Below are positions 39,480-51,109 of a stretch of DNA of 64,000 nucleotides, piece by piece. The notes beneath the pieces were generated by a model that had not been told where the DNA came from, did not search any database, and saw only the letters and a program-made list of their open reading frames with translations. Made by a program: the position numbers and the translations under genes. Source of the DNA: Phymorhynchus buccinoides. Taxonomy: Eukaryota > Mollusca > Gastropoda > Neogastropoda > Raphitomidae. The DNA is taken from NCBI GenBank assembly GCA_017654935.2, contig CM065706.1, positions 4,320,379 to 4,384,378 on the forward strand, given 5' to 3'. Each line of letters starts with the position of its first letter. The first letter of the stretch is position 1.

Positions 39480-40205
39480 TTCAAGGCGCACCTTAACCTA
39501 TAAGGCGTAACCCCACCACAATTTGACCGGCCCGACTCAGATTAATTATGTTTTATTCACTGAAGCTGTCTCACATTATAAGGCGTATCCCTACCCCCCA
39601 GAGGCCCACATTGAACAACGACTCAGATATTTCTTTATGTTTTATCCTTTGAACTGTCGTCACAATTTAAAGGGGAGAGCGCTCACCCCACATTGGACAC
39701 TAACTCAGATGTTGTTATTTATGTTTTATGACCTGAATGTCAGTGCACATTTATAAAAGGCACTATTATCACCCCACATTGACCTAACCAGATGTTGTTA
39801 TTATGTTTTCTCACTGAACTGTCAGTCACATTATAAGGCGCGACCCCACCATTGGACACTAACTCAGATGTGTTATTATGTTTTTCACTGACTGTCAGTC
39901 CACATTAATACGGCACATCACCGCCCGACGTTGGACACTAACTCAGATGGTTGTTTATTATGTTCTTTATAATCACACTGACTGTCAGTCACTATTATCG
40001 AGGCGCGTCATCACCCACCTTGGACACTAACTCAGATGTTTTTAATGTTTTTATCACTGTATTACAGTCCAGACTATAAAGGCACATCAAACCCCACATT
40101 ATAAGCAACAGGAAATCGTCCCCCACATTGAGACAACACTAACTCAAGATGTTGTTATGTTTTAATAATATCACTGAACTGTCATTCACCTTATAAAGGC
40201 GCCCG
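39480..40205. repeat. Degenerate minisatellite of about 80 bp
   Basis: About nine copies of a unit with TATAAGGCGC, ACCCCACATTGGACACTAAC, TCAGATGTTGTTATTATGTT and CACTGAACTGTCAGTCACAT. Irregular indels separate copies. Confidence 0.85.
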
Positions 40206-40579
40206 AGGGTTCTCAATATCTGGGAAAGAGTGTCCGACTAATCGTTCCGAAAACTACGTAACTTTGCAACTCTCCCAACCACAAATTTCGGTGACACGTC
40301 GCTAAATTACCCCACCTATGACGGTTGAGTTGACCTTTGCTTAGGAACTGGCCGTTCTGGTTCACACAGACAGACAAAAGAGCATGCAGACAAGACAGAA
40401 CACGACACAAAACAGTACAGAAAAAATTGTCCAAGCTATCTTGAACGGCTGACTTTCACAAGGCACCCACACCCCTGAAGGATTCCACTCAGCGCTACCA
40501 TCATGATTGGTTCCTGAGGGCGAGCACCATCCAGACAGACAACGAATAACAAGACAGATAGACCAGACAAACATAGTGG

Positions 40580-40726
40580 AAGCTATCTCACGGAATGATC
40601 TTGTTGAGGCAGCCGTCCGCTGAAGGCCTCTGCCCACGCCGTTGTCCCGTAGCACTGGTAGGCAGGCATAATAGACAGCAGGACAAGACAGATAGACAGA
40701 CAAACAGTATGTGGAAGCTATCTCAC
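40580..40726. repeat. Duplicated exon-end plus 5' splice-site segment
   Basis: Plus-strand 40585-40677 repeats, with indels, the sequence of the exon at 40727-40886 (TTGAGGCAGCCGTC, GAAGGCCTC, CCCACGCCGTTGTCC, AGCACTGGTA) including its donor (minus-strand ATCATTCC|GTGAGAT). Flanking GACAGATAGACAGACAAACA-like intron sequence is duplicated too, giving a unit of about 140 bp. Confidence 0.7.
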
Positions 40727-40886
40727 GGATGATGTTGAGGCAGCCGTCGCTGAAGGCCTCGCCCACGCCGTTGTCCACGTAGCACTGGTAGCAGGCAGGC
40801 GAGTGTCCTGGCTCCTTTCCCTCACCGTTGAACCAACCGTCAGTGTGCGGCCGATGTCAGGGAACTTGAACTTGTTCACTCTCATT
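40727..40886 (-). CDS. Cysteine-rich exon, minus strand (function unknown)
   Basis: On the minus strand an acceptor (TTGTTTGGGCAG, exon from 40886) and a donor (AACATCATCC|GTGAGATAG, exon end 40727) bound about 160 bp. The downstream two thirds read DGWFNGEGKEPGHSPACYQC then YVDNGVGEAFSDGCLNII in one frame, with a Cys-x2-Cys pair. An in-frame TGA about 30 bases into the exon, with alternative-frame residues VNKFKFPDIG before it, suggests indel errors or decay. I do not recognise the family; a Ly6-like or other small disulfide domain is conceivable. It ends in phase 1. Confidence 0.4.
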
Positions 40887-40934
40887 CTGCCCAAACAATC
40901 GCAAAGCATTGGGTAATTCAGGCATGAGAAACCC

Positions 40935-41150
40935 GACCCAGCGAGAAAGGAGGCGAGAAGTTATGACGTTCGCCTGCCGATTTCAATGCAGTGACTGCAG
41001 CGTGAGTGACCCGGTTCGAATCCCGGCCTCGCTCTTTCTTTCTATTTTGACAGGAAAATCGAAACTGAACATGATCCAGTCCTTTCGGATGGGGACTTGA
41101 AGCTAGTCTGACCCGTGCCGCTTTTACGCACGTAAAACGTAGACACCAAA
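40935..41150 (+). mobile_element. tRNA-derived SINE
   Basis: A consensus pol III B box, GGTTCGAATCC, lies at 41013-41023, preceded by a tRNA-like GTTCGCCTGCCGA arm. A mollusc-SINE-like body follows (CCTTTCGGATGGGGACTTGA, GTGCCGCTTTTACGCACGTA). The A box is degenerate, so it is a SINE copy rather than a functional tRNA gene. Confidence 0.7.
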
Positions 41151-41159
41151 CCAACCAAA

Positions 41160-43180
41160 TCCCACGCCAGTTGAAAGGTTGGTAAGAGACAGGGGGGGAA
41201 ATCCTGCTGCCTGGTATGGGGACAAATTCATAGCACTAGGTTTTTTCCAATAAGTGTGCGCACACAGCCGAGTACCCCCTTATTCTCACCCTGTGCCCCG
41301 CTCCTCCCTTACCCACCAAAAAATCGGGTAAGAGGGCGCTGCACTTGCAGCGACGCGCTCATCCGGGTGAGAGCAGCCCAAATTTCACAGAGATAAGTCT
41401 GTGGTGACCTAGAATAATTATACCAAATAACTACCACTCACTCTAAAGCGCCTTGGCTTAAGGCTGTATCAGACCAACTGACATAGGCTAGAACGCCAAG
41501 GTTACATCAAAATGACTTGCTATGCTCTGCGCATAGTTAATGCAGGGATTGTCTTTAGCCATGACAAAGCTCCTAGACATAACATCATATAGATCGTTTT
41601 TCCCAAATCCATCCCCCCCCGAAGACGGACTGCCCACTTTGGCGGGAGGTAATCAAAAACGGTAACACACACGGAACGTTTGTCCATTAACAGCCGATGC
41701 GTTTGTACCATAGTGTTGCAACTGTTGGGCTTATGATTCCTGGAGTTTTTTAGCCAGGGTAAGCCAACAACAACAACCCTCTAAAACGGCAAGTATGAAG
41801 AAAAAAACTGACCGATCCAGGCCAATCCTTTTCACAGTTGTAAAACAAAGGTTCGTTTCCATTTATCAATATCTCTCCCTCCCTCCCTCCCTCTCTCTTC
41901 TCTCGCTTGCTACCTTTATTATGCATGCTTCATATTTGTGTATGATATTTGACATTCTTGTGCATCGCACTTTAATTGTGGCAAGGATGGTAAAATGGTA
42001 CATAAATGGTGTTAATATAAAACAAAAGCCATTGTCGTGCTTTACCAGTAATTTTTCGGGACTATAGGGCGATATTTTTTTTCTCCATTTTTGACGCCTC
42101 TATGGCGCCTTACATAAAACTTTTTTGGGGCTCCCTATTTATTAGTAATATTAGTGAACAAAATCGTAAGAAGATAGAGGACAAACAGATTGCCACGTGC
42201 TGTGTTCAGTACACAGTCTTCTTACTTGTGAGTCACAACATCGAAAGTGGTAATGAGTGTCGCCCGATACGATGAATACTCCGCGTTAAAATGCTTAAAA
42301 ATCCCTATTATCATCGTCCGAGATACTGTCCAAACAGGTGCCATAAAAACCCTTCATTGGATGCAAAAAGCATCGTTCTAGAACTAGAGCTTAAATGCCA
42401 TAATTCCATAATTAACTAAAACCCAGTTTTCGCGAAGAAAAGTCCAAACACATCAACCGGAAGCAGCACAAAACAGAAGTTCGATTATTTGAGAAAGGAG
42501 CCAACTCTCATTTATGACAGGAGTAATGGCGGTCAGTAATCGTTTACAGGTCAGTTATAGTACGGGCTTTCAAACTTCGAAATTCTTTTGCGAGGGGTGT
42601 ATCGCTCTTAACTTAATAACGACGGGGCGGCTCTTTTTATTTTTACTTTAATTTTTTCAAGTTTTTCTTGAAAATTGCCCTACTCGCCTTATACATAGCA
42701 GCGCCTTAATGATCACAGCAATACGCTGTTAATGATCCGAAAAATACTCTTTTCCCTAAAAAAAAAACCAATTTTGTCCATTCGTTCGTTCGTTCTTACT
42801 GGTCCTGTTGAAGGGGGCTTCCGTTCATGTGCCAGCGGGGTTTGTGTGGATTCGCAGCTCCGTGTTCGTGCATTGTGGTCGCTGACTGGGCGTGGTGGCA
42901 GTGGAGGGTGGCGTTTTAACTCAGCTCAGTCACCGTCATGTTCCACCAAGCCTTTTCACCAAAGATGGGTACCGCTGCACACGCACAAGGCCAAACACGT
43001 TCATATATATTGCTTATAATATAAGCATTACATTCAATTACATTGCTTAATTATATTACCACGCCATTTCAAACAACGCATTTCTCGGCGTAATATTCAA
43101 TTTTTCCGTTCCGTTTTTGTTGCCTTTCTTTCTTACTAAACATAAGGCTGTATTTTATTAATCTTTTTTTTTTGGAATAA
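41160..43180. other. No gene recognised
   Basis: Mostly low-information sequence. TCGGGACTATAGGGCGATAT at about 42057 and CTCGCCTTATACATAGCAGC near 42685 look like inverted ends of a possible 650-bp decayed transposon, without TSD or frame. Confidence 0.4.
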
Positions 43181-43324
43181 AACCCTAACCCTCAAACGCC
43201 TAAGAACCCCCCCCCACCCCTTCTATGTAGTGCAGTAAACCGCGGCATTTGTCACAGTTGTGGTTCATTGCGTTTTTTTCCGTCTTATAGGGGGTTAGGG
43301 CTAGGGCTAGGGTTAGGGATAGTC

Positions 43325-43505
43325 GTTAGGTAGGTTATTAATTCCAAGGTTATTAGCTGAAAATGTTCATAAAATACAACTTCATGTTTGGTAAGAAAGG
43401 CAACAAACGGAACCGGGAACGGAAACAAATACAATTAATTAACCGAGAAATGTAGGCGGGGGGTGGGGGTTGGCACATCTTGACCTTTACCCATTTTTCA
43501 ATGTC
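43325..43505. repeat. Dispersed repeat matching the window start
   Basis: AAGGTTATTAGCTGAAAATG, TAAGAAAGGCAACAAACGG, AACCGAGAAATGTAGG and GGCACATCTTGACC match 18-130 of the window (AAGGTTATTAGCTAAAAATG and so on) with indels. Confidence 0.65.
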
Positions 43506-44009
43506 ATCAGTCCATGATTGAGTGTGTTCTATAAAAGGATGAATACAATCCGAAGTACACCCACCAGCTAAACGTGGGTGTTTGGGGCTTGTTTTCATCA
43601 TGTTTCAATGTTCTGCGAGTCTCCCCCCGTTCCTGAAGTAGTGACCGGCAATAAACACATAATGTCCAACATGTGCGTGTATCTTTTGCATACAGGACGG
43701 GTGGGGGTGGTGTTAGCCGGAACGGCACGTGTACTGTCACGTCTTAATCTGCCATCAACGAGCACAGCTGTGCCCCAACAAGCGCTTAGGGCTTTTTAGA
43801 ATCAGCGCTCTCCAATAGAATGAAAAATTGTGTTTTACGTCCACTCTCGGACCCTGCCAGGGCACAAAATATGGGAACAGATCAGCGCTAATAGCAAAAC
43901 GAAATTCTCTTTATAAATAAATAACTAACAACCAGCCAACCTGCCTAGGAAGGCAAGTGGGGGCTTATTAATCTTACCCCCCCCCCCCCCCCAGTGGGCC
44001 GTTACCGTG

Positions 44010-44330
44010 GACGGGTGGGGGTGGGTGTCTTTTGCATAAATAGTTCCTCCACTTTCTGTAAGTTCTGTGCTTGTAACTTCTCTAATTTGTCACTCTTTGA
44101 TTCTGCCTTTTCCCTTCGCTTACCATCATCTACTATCTTTCTGCCTTACCGGTCTGTCCATTCTCCTGCCTTTTTTTCTCTCAAGAAACACTTAAAAAAA
44201 GATTTCCTTCAGCCGAAGTCGTCGGTTTTCCGGACTAGATTGTCAGGCCTATTTCTTAGGCCGCACTGACGCATCTGCGCTCATAATTGACAGGAAACTG
44301 CACTGAGTGATCGGAGGGAGAAGAAGAAAG
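44010..44330 (-). mobile_element. SINE-like dispersed repeat (same family as 26385), inverted copy
   Basis: Minus strand gives the same order of blocks: cleaved CTCAG/CAGTTTCCTGTC end, the TTAGG palindrome, GGCAGGAGAATG, GGCAGAATCAAAGAGTGAC and ACTTACAGAAAGTGGAGGAA. More indels than the 26-kb copy. Confidence 0.6.
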
Positions 44331-44576
44331 AATTAAGGCATTGACGTTGTGCTCCATAACTGTGATAGAGCTTGGGAAACTTAAATTTAGTTCAATTCAA
44401 CAATTTGTCTCCAAACAACAAGTGAAGAAATGTGTTTTTTTTATTTTTTCGGCCATGCACAATACAATGAAGGACAAAAATAATGAAGACATGGTTATAA
44501 ACAACAGAAGAGACATTTTTGTAAAATAACATAAAAGCACGTGTAAATGACAGAGGATAGTTACAAAACACACACA

Positions 44577-44662
44577 ACCACACACACACACACAAACACC
44601 AAACCACACACATACATAATCACACCACACACGCGCGCGCACGCACACACACACAAACACAC
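44577..44662. repeat. (CA)n-rich tract
   Basis: Irregular CACACA/CACGCGCG sequence. Confidence 0.85.
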
Positions 44663-44851
44663 ACACCTAAACAACACACAGCTCACAAAGTACATGAGCA
44701 TCCCAATGATCGATCCGTTACGTGTAGATGCTAGCAATGTAAATTCACAGATTAATAATGACATCACAGTAAATAATAACATGTATCCCACATAAAAACA
44801 ACAATAATTTAAAATACTATCACAAACCAGATGGCTATCACTCTGAGGAAT

Positions 44852-44896
44852 GCCCCCCCCCCCACCCCCCCCCCCACCCCCCCCCCCCCCCCCCCC

Positions 44897-44938
<42 letters not shown>

Positions 44939-45131
44939 CCCCCCCCCCCCCACCACCCCCCCCCCCCCCCCTCCCCCCCCCCCCCCCCCCCCCCCCACCC
45001 CCCCCCCCCCCCCCCCCCCCCCCCCACCCCCCCCCCCCACCCCCACCTCCCCCCCCCCCCCACCCCCCCACCCCCCCCCCCCCCCCCCTCCCTCCTCCCC
45101 CCCCCCCCACCCCCACCCCCCCCCCCCCACT
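44852..45131. repeat. 280-bp nearly pure poly-C tract
   Basis: Almost all cytosine with about 20 scattered A or T. The proline and glycine frames across it are artefacts. Such a tract would form G-quadruplexes on the minus strand and i-motifs on the plus strand, unless it is a basecalling artefact. Confidence 0.9.
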
Positions 45132-45719
45132 CACTCCACATTACACCCACCAAACACCAAGCATATTATAAGATCCCCCCTCTAAGATAAAAAACACAGA
45201 CTATAGAGATAGAAAATAAAACCAATAAACATCACTTAGACTAATAAATAAATATAGCAAACTATTGCCAGACACTCTACAGTCACAAACACATAACACA
45301 CACACACCACACACACACAAACACAACACACACACCACACTTACCCAAGCAACACCCACACACCGACAAATAGACGTGGACGTCGACTAACATGTTGATT
45401 GAAGTCAGTCCTACGGTTGTTAGTGTATATAGGAAACACTTTTCTGTGAAAATATACAGCGTTGACAAAATATAATGGGCTTGGGGCTGGTCGGAGTGCA
45501 TAGTCGTTCAACACAGTATTTGGGCATAACTTGAAATTTTTGTTTCTCGCTAGATGGGAAATAAAGATTTATCACCAGAAATATGCAGGGGAAAACAGAA
45601 TTGAATATTGAGGTAACCTGTCTAGTTTTGATTCATAGACAAAAAGCGACGTTTGACATTTTGAGATAGATCATTCGACAGAAAGAAATAGGAACGTGGG
45701 TGCCAGGCCTGGAGCTTTG

Positions 45720-46300
45720 CCCATTCGTTAACCAGCCAGAGGCCGGGGGTTTTGCGATTGGTTTGTGCTGTGTGTGTCGTGTGTTGTGTGTGTGTGTGTG
45801 GTTGTGTGGTGTCTGTGTGTGTATCGATATCTTTAAAAACCCACTGTTTGGACTTGATTAAAAATTGGCAGAGGGGTTAGACCGCTTTTGAAAAGGAAGC
45901 TTCCTTTCGTTAATATCAACACCGGGCTGACCTGACCTTGAAGTTGACCATGGAAAAAACCGAAATTTCCTTCTTTGGGCTATGTAATTTACCCCCCAGC
46001 TTATATTTCGGAACAGAATCGCTTAAATTTGTCGTGGTGGTTGATCCATGGTGCAAGGAAATTTGTAATAAAGGTTTAGTGTATTCTCGTTTAACTAGTG
46101 AACCGAATAGTCAAAGTGTTGGGCTATGTATTTTAGCGTTACTGTAAGGGTGAAAGTTGTGTGTTTATTGGGGGGGGGGCGGGGGGAATGAGGAATAAAA
46201 ACAACCCTCTGCCGGGGTTTGCATTCTAAGCAACGGCACTTGCTTGACACTTGGCCGGACTTGTGCACTTACAATGCGTTTTGCGGCCCGCTCGGCGATT
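45720..46300. repeat. Dispersed repeat, inverted partner of 35150-35735
   Basis: Carries GGAAGCTTCCTTTCG, GGCAGAGGGGTTAGACCGC, GGGCTGACCTGACCTTGAAG and GAACAGAATCGCTT, which are the inverse of blocks at 35.2-35.7 kb. Confidence 0.65.
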
Positions 46301-46702
46301 GCCCTGCTTTTCTAGTGGATTGGTTTAATGTTTTTAAAACAATCAAAATATAAACACAGCCAGGAATCATTCACAAAAATGGTCTTTCATGTTGTGGATA
46401 CTGATAGAATACATTGAAAAAATATACAGTGAAAACGCCTGCTGAAGTCAAAAACCTGAAGGGAGGAAATTGTGTCTTGAGAAGGTACTAAGCCAATATT
46501 TTTTACGTTATTTAAACAGACCCTTTCAGATAAAGTAGCAATAAACTGGGACCCAGGAAAAAATTACCACGAAATTGCTAAAGTGCTTTTTGACCTGGTA
46601 GCAGGAATCCATGCACTATTATGAAATATTGCCCCCTAAAAACAAAATGTTTTAGATTTCTAGACTGTGATATGTATGCTGGTCAGGAGCTTTGACACGG
46701 CC

Positions 46703-47145
46703 TTAACCTTTCAACGCCCAGCCCATTTTTTTTTTGAGCACAAAATTTTAATTAAGACTTACCCGTGGGTACAGAACAGATTTCCCGTGACTGCAATACT
46801 GGGAATTCCTCTGTGCCATGCATAAAATAGTTGGCATATCCACTTTACCTCCACAAAGATTAACCTTTCGCCGCAAAGTCGCATGTTTTAGCACCACAGT
46901 GATTTAAACACCCAGTCACTGAACGGGCATCAAAAAATTGGGGTCTATGATCCAAAGACCCTATTGTTCTTAAGTTTGGAAGTAAGGGTAGACCTTTGAT
47001 TTAATTATGTCAAGAAGTTGTCCCCAATACTCGCAGTGGATTTTGGTTCTATACCCAGGGGGTGGGAGGGGTGTAAATGTTGGGAATTTTGCTGGGACTT
47101 GTGGAAATAAAGGAATTGGCGGCGGACGAAAAAGGGTTAAAAAAG
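46703..47145. mobile_element. Decayed TTAA-type MITE sequence(s)
   Basis: TTAACCTTTCAACGCCCAGC at 46703 resembles the left end of the 239-bp TTAA MITE. TTAACCTTTCGCCGCAAAGT at about 46861 resembles its other end, inverted. GGCGGCGGACGAAAAAGGGT near 47118 may be a third end. This suggests two overlapping or nested old copies; the boundaries are uncertain. Confidence 0.45.
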
Positions 47146-47547
47146 CTAAGGTCACGCCGTTAACAGACACTCATTTGATGCCTTTCAGTGACCATGGCTG
47201 TTAATCATTGGGAAGAAAGAAGAGAGGCGACAGTGGCGGTGAGGAAAGGTGTGTGATGTGGTTTGGTGTGATGTGTGATGAATTGAAACTGGGAGCAAAA
47301 TTACTGCGAATTATCCATTATTTTTGAGCGTCCGTTTTTGAGTCTGTGAGCAGGAATAACCCTGGCACAACAGCCACCTAACAAACAACATTTGGTAATT
47401 TTGGGGATACCGGTGGGGTGTGGGGGGAGGTGTCTTGACAATTTTTGGTCTTTCTGTCAAACACATTGTAATGATGGACCTGTGTCCGGTTTGTTTGTGG
47501 TTGGTTCTTCCCTGCCACCATGCCAGCAGCCACGTGCTGTGACTCAC

Positions 47548-47765
47548 AGGTGACGTTGAGAGACTGGCTTTGGCGGTGGCGGAGCCCTCTGCGGACTGTG
47601 CTGGCCGATGCAGCGGTACGTGCCCTCATCCGTCACGCCTAGGTCCGATGATCAGCGCAGCCACGTCGTGTCCGGCTTCAGGAAACGCCCGCCTGTGTGA
47701 ATTTGTACGTGCCGTTTGGACAAACTGCCACTTGCACCGTGGGCGCGCAGGGCCGGAGGTTGGGA
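47548..47765 (-). CDS. Immunoglobulin-domain exon (second half), frames broken
   Basis: The minus strand shows the hallmark end of an I-set Ig domain: ALIIG, then VTDEGTYRCIGQ with the F-strand Cys, then (after a one-base shift) EGSATAKASLNVT. A donor CACCT|GTGAGTC follows at 47548. Upstream, alternating frames give KWQF and NGTYKF, consistent with the C-strand Trp. At least three single-base shifts interrupt the frame. As neighbouring repeats carry the same kind of indels, sequence error is more likely than decay. Probably the second half of one Ig domain of the neural-adhesion-type gene, following the 48.7-kb exon. Confidence 0.5.
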
Positions 47766-48455
47766 ACGGAAAGAACGGGGGAAAACAAAAATGAGAAGAC
47801 ACAATGTATATTTTGTTCCCCTTAACACACATCATCACACACATACCACCACAACACCACACACAACACACAAACACACCACACACACCACACAAACACA
47901 CACAACATACACACAAACACACACACACCACACCATTTTTCTAGTTACTTTTGCTGAACAGGTTCGGATTCGTCTATACTTGTAGAATTTCTCGGAGCAA
48001 AAGACTTGGATGGCTGGATCTCATCTCGCTCGGGGGAGCGGTTTCATCGACAGAATCTTTGTAAGCCATTTGAGGTAGAATCGAGGAGGGGGGGAGGGGG
48101 GGGGTTGGGGAGGCGCTCTAAGAAAGAGAAAAAGCAAAGAGGTCCATACCACAGTTGCAGTAGCAGTCATTCAACATACCAGGGGAGACTACCGGGGTTT
48201 TTTTTGTCACTGATCTTCTAAAGATGCGGAAAACTCCCGAAGAGTAGAACGTGACGGGTTTGAGTCTGAAAAGCCTTTGTAAAATTATACAATGCCTTTT
48301 GATAAACTTCCAAGAGAGAACTACCAAGTTCAAAACGTCATCATTTGTGATAACAAAACCCAAAAAGGAATTAAAAAAAAATTGAATGTTCAGTTTTGCT
48401 GATTAAATTAAAAATCTACTGAAATCAGTTGTAAAAATGGAGTCACCCAGGTTTA

Positions 48456-48690
48456 GGGGAAGACGGGGTAAAAAGGCATGGGCGGGTTAAGAAAGCCCCA
48501 CCCCAATTATTCTCATGAAATGAAGCAAATTACAGTTAATTTTGCCATCGAGACGACTGGTCGTTTTTAATGTGCTAGCATTCGTCATCTCATGGGCAAA
48601 AATTTGATTGAACATTTTTCTTTATTTCATGAGATAATTGGGTGGTGGGATTCTTTACCCGGCCCATGCGCGTTTTACCCCCGTCTTCCC
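48456..48690. mobile_element. Palindromic MITE with TA TSD, copy 3
   Basis: Same family as 23935-24148, flanked by TA (48454-48455, 48691-48692), but about 235 bp long because of many single-base insertions and deletions. Confidence 0.8.
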
Positions 48691-48700
48691 TAACACGTAC

Positions 48701-48762
48701 CTTTCCGCTGAAGAAAGCATTCCAGTGTGGCCTCAGAGTGTCGTCACGAAGGTCACGATGGG
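48701..48762 (-). CDS. Possible Ig-domain exon (first half), minus strand
   Basis: Acceptor CCCCCGCCCAG (exon from 48762) and donor CAGCGGAAAG|GTACGTG (exon end 48701) on the minus strand. The reading frames give PIVTFV, then after a shift SEATLECFLQRK, which has the B-strand Leu-x-Cys pattern opening an Ig domain. It is short (62 bp) and frame-broken. Its order relative to the 47.5-kb exon (first half, then second half) is what a two-exon Ig domain needs. Confidence 0.4.
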
Positions 48763-48883
48763 CTGGGCGGGGGTTGAAGGAAACCGACCGGCAAAGCAGC
48801 CGGAAGACAAAAGCCCAAAGCCCACACCGGTCACACAACACAGCCCGGGCATTTAGTAGTTTGGTATTTGCCTTTTTTTTGAT

Positions 48884-49120
48884 GGGGGGAAGGCGGGGTA
48901 CAAAGCGCCATGAGGCGGGGGTAAAGAGCCCACCCCAATATATCATGAAATTCAAGCAGAAAATTTCATTCCAGGATTTAGCCCAAGGAGACGAATGCCT
49001 TAGACATAACGCTCGTCTCTATGGCAAATGAGACTGAATTTGCTTCATTTTCATGAGGACTACTTGGGGTGGGGGCTTTCTTACCAGCCCCCATGCGCTT
49101 TTTACCCCGTCTTTTCCCCC
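48884..49120. mobile_element. Palindromic MITE, copy 4 (degraded)
   Basis: GGGGGAAGGCGGGGTACAAA and its inverse enclose recognisable arms with many indels. No TA duplication is evident. Confidence 0.7.
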
Positions 49121-49224
49121 TCCTTATTCTATCACACGACACTTATATCTACTGTGGAAATCCCTCCCCCCCTCCCCCCCCCCCCCCGTCGGGGGATACC
49201 CAGGTCGGGGGCGGTGGGGGGGGG

Positions 49225-49565
49225 GTTGGGGGTCTTTTGGGATAAATAGTCCCCACCCATTCTGGAAGTTCTTTCGTTTGTGCTGTAATCTCCTCTAACC
49301 TGTACACCTCTTTGACTCGCCTCTTCCCTTTTGCTTATGTCTAATCTACTATCTTTATGCCTGACTTCCGGTCCATTCTCCTGCCTTAGTTTTTGTTTTT
49401 TTTTCAAAGGAAACGCCTTTCAAAAAAGATTCCTTTTTCGCCTAGCCGACAAAGTCGGACATGTGGGCTACTATTTCTTACTTAGGCGGCATAACGCCGC
49501 AGCGCATAGACGAATCTGCGTCCGTAAATATTGACAGGAAACCGTCAGAGCGATCGTCCGAAAGA
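49225..49565 (-). mobile_element. SINE-like dispersed repeat (same family as 26385), inverted copy
   Basis: Blocks matching the 26-kb and 63-kb copies on the minus strand (GACGGTTTCCTGTCAATATT, TTAGG-type palindrome, CAGGAGAATGGACC, AACTTCCAGAATGGGTGGGG), with indels. Confidence 0.6.
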
Positions 49566-50199
49566 AGGAATCTCTGTGAAATTCAGGGGATGCTCTCCCC
49601 CAGGAGAGTACGTCAACACAAGCACAGCGGACATACACTGTTTTGGGGTTGGGGTGGGGGTGGGGGGGGCAGATTTGGGAAACCTAAGCTGTCATTTTTG
49701 GTCCATACCAGGCAGCGGAGGAGTTGGGAGATTTCCCCTCTGCTCTACCGACTTCCTTTATTTTCTTTCAAATGCCGTAGGATGATTTTATGTACGTTAT
49801 AAAGCGCAGGAGTCAGAACAGCCTTTAAATCCCCATCCGAAGGACTGGACGTTTCAGTCGATATTCCTGTAAACTAGACAAGAGAAAGGGCGAACCGAAG
49901 CCGGGGGATTTCGAAAACCCGGGGGTCACTCTACGCTGCAGATCACGCATTTGAATTTTGCCAGCTGCGAACGTCTCTCCCTTCTTTTAACCACTCTGCC
50001 ACCTAACATCAGAGTTCGGGATCATATTCTTCTTCTTCTTCTGGTTCACCTGGACATTTATGGCCCATAGCGAGGGGGAGGTAAGGTATATGAATGTATT
50101 GGGGTTTTTTTTTTCCAGTGTAAAAGTGACAGATAGAGCAAGTTTACAAAACACAGGACTTTTAGACGGGGGGGGAACTATTTGTACAAAAGAATCTGA

Positions 50200-50833
50200 A
50201 CGACCCACACCACCCTCGGATCACCACGAGGACTCATTAGAGGTGGGGTGTCCAGCTTCACCAAAAATGGAGGCCTGATTATGGCACCCATCCACTGCCC
50301 TGATTGGAGGAGACAAGAATATGCTACAGTGATCCAAATACATGGGCCGATTCTACAAAAGGACCAAGAGTCAAGAGAACACGCATTAATCTGATCCTGA
50401 TCAACGGAGAGAGCGGGGAAATGAGCACGGCAGCATTATTCTGGAACCGGTTGGAGCTTAGAGATGAGAGTTGAACAGCAGGAGGAGTGAGCCTTACATA
50501 GGGTCAGGCGGAGATCAAACGAAAAGAACAGACTAGCTCTTCAAGGCATCTTCGACCCGAGGAGAGGGGAAGCGGCGGACGGGGTAGTACGGGACGGATG
50601 AGCCTGGGAAATGCTGAATTTCTACAAAGACAAGTTTCTAGCCAACAAGACTTCGCACACACGGGAGGAAACAGGCTGTTTTTGAATTTGAAAGCAAAGA
50701 GTTGGTCCAAAGTAACGCCTAGATTTCGCAAAGATGGATTGATAGCTTGATCTCGTGCGACATCGATGTCTGACAAAACATGGCACTGAGCCGAGTTTTT
50801 TTTTCTGACTGGTTGTAGGTTTCGGGATGGCAA
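50200..50833 (-). pseudogene. LINE reverse-transcriptase fragment, minus strand
   Basis: Minus-strand codons read INPSLRNLGVTLDQ then LFAFKFKNSL, equivalent to the NLGVTID segment of the 15-kb LINE. Further on they give NNAAVLIS-like and RIGPCIW-like pieces corresponding to the QNAAARLI and HWLP regions. Several frame shifts. CR1/L2-group relic. Confidence 0.5.
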
Positions 50834-51109
50834 CTAAGAATCACATCTTGTGTCATTAGCCATTGAGCTGGGGTTTCTTTATTTATAGGGCCAATTCCAT
50901 GGCCTAAACTCAGAGTTTACACATTCATCATTTGATGCAACCCGAACTCCCGTGAAGTGGAAATGTTCACAGAAAAAACCGTGACGAAGAAGGACGTGCG
51001 GCTGATGAATATATAAGTGGACAGAGGTTGGGTGCATGTGGAAACAGAAGAACGAAACGGGGTCCTAAGAAGGATGACTATAATATTTGATGAATAGTCC
51101 TTTGCTATC

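Noticed and set aside
41000..41030. Functional tRNA gene at the GGTTCGAATCC box
   Set aside because: The A box and cloverleaf are not intact, and the 3' part continues into a SINE body.
44561..45190. Proline-rich and glycine-rich frames
   Set aside because: Poly-C tract read in every frame.
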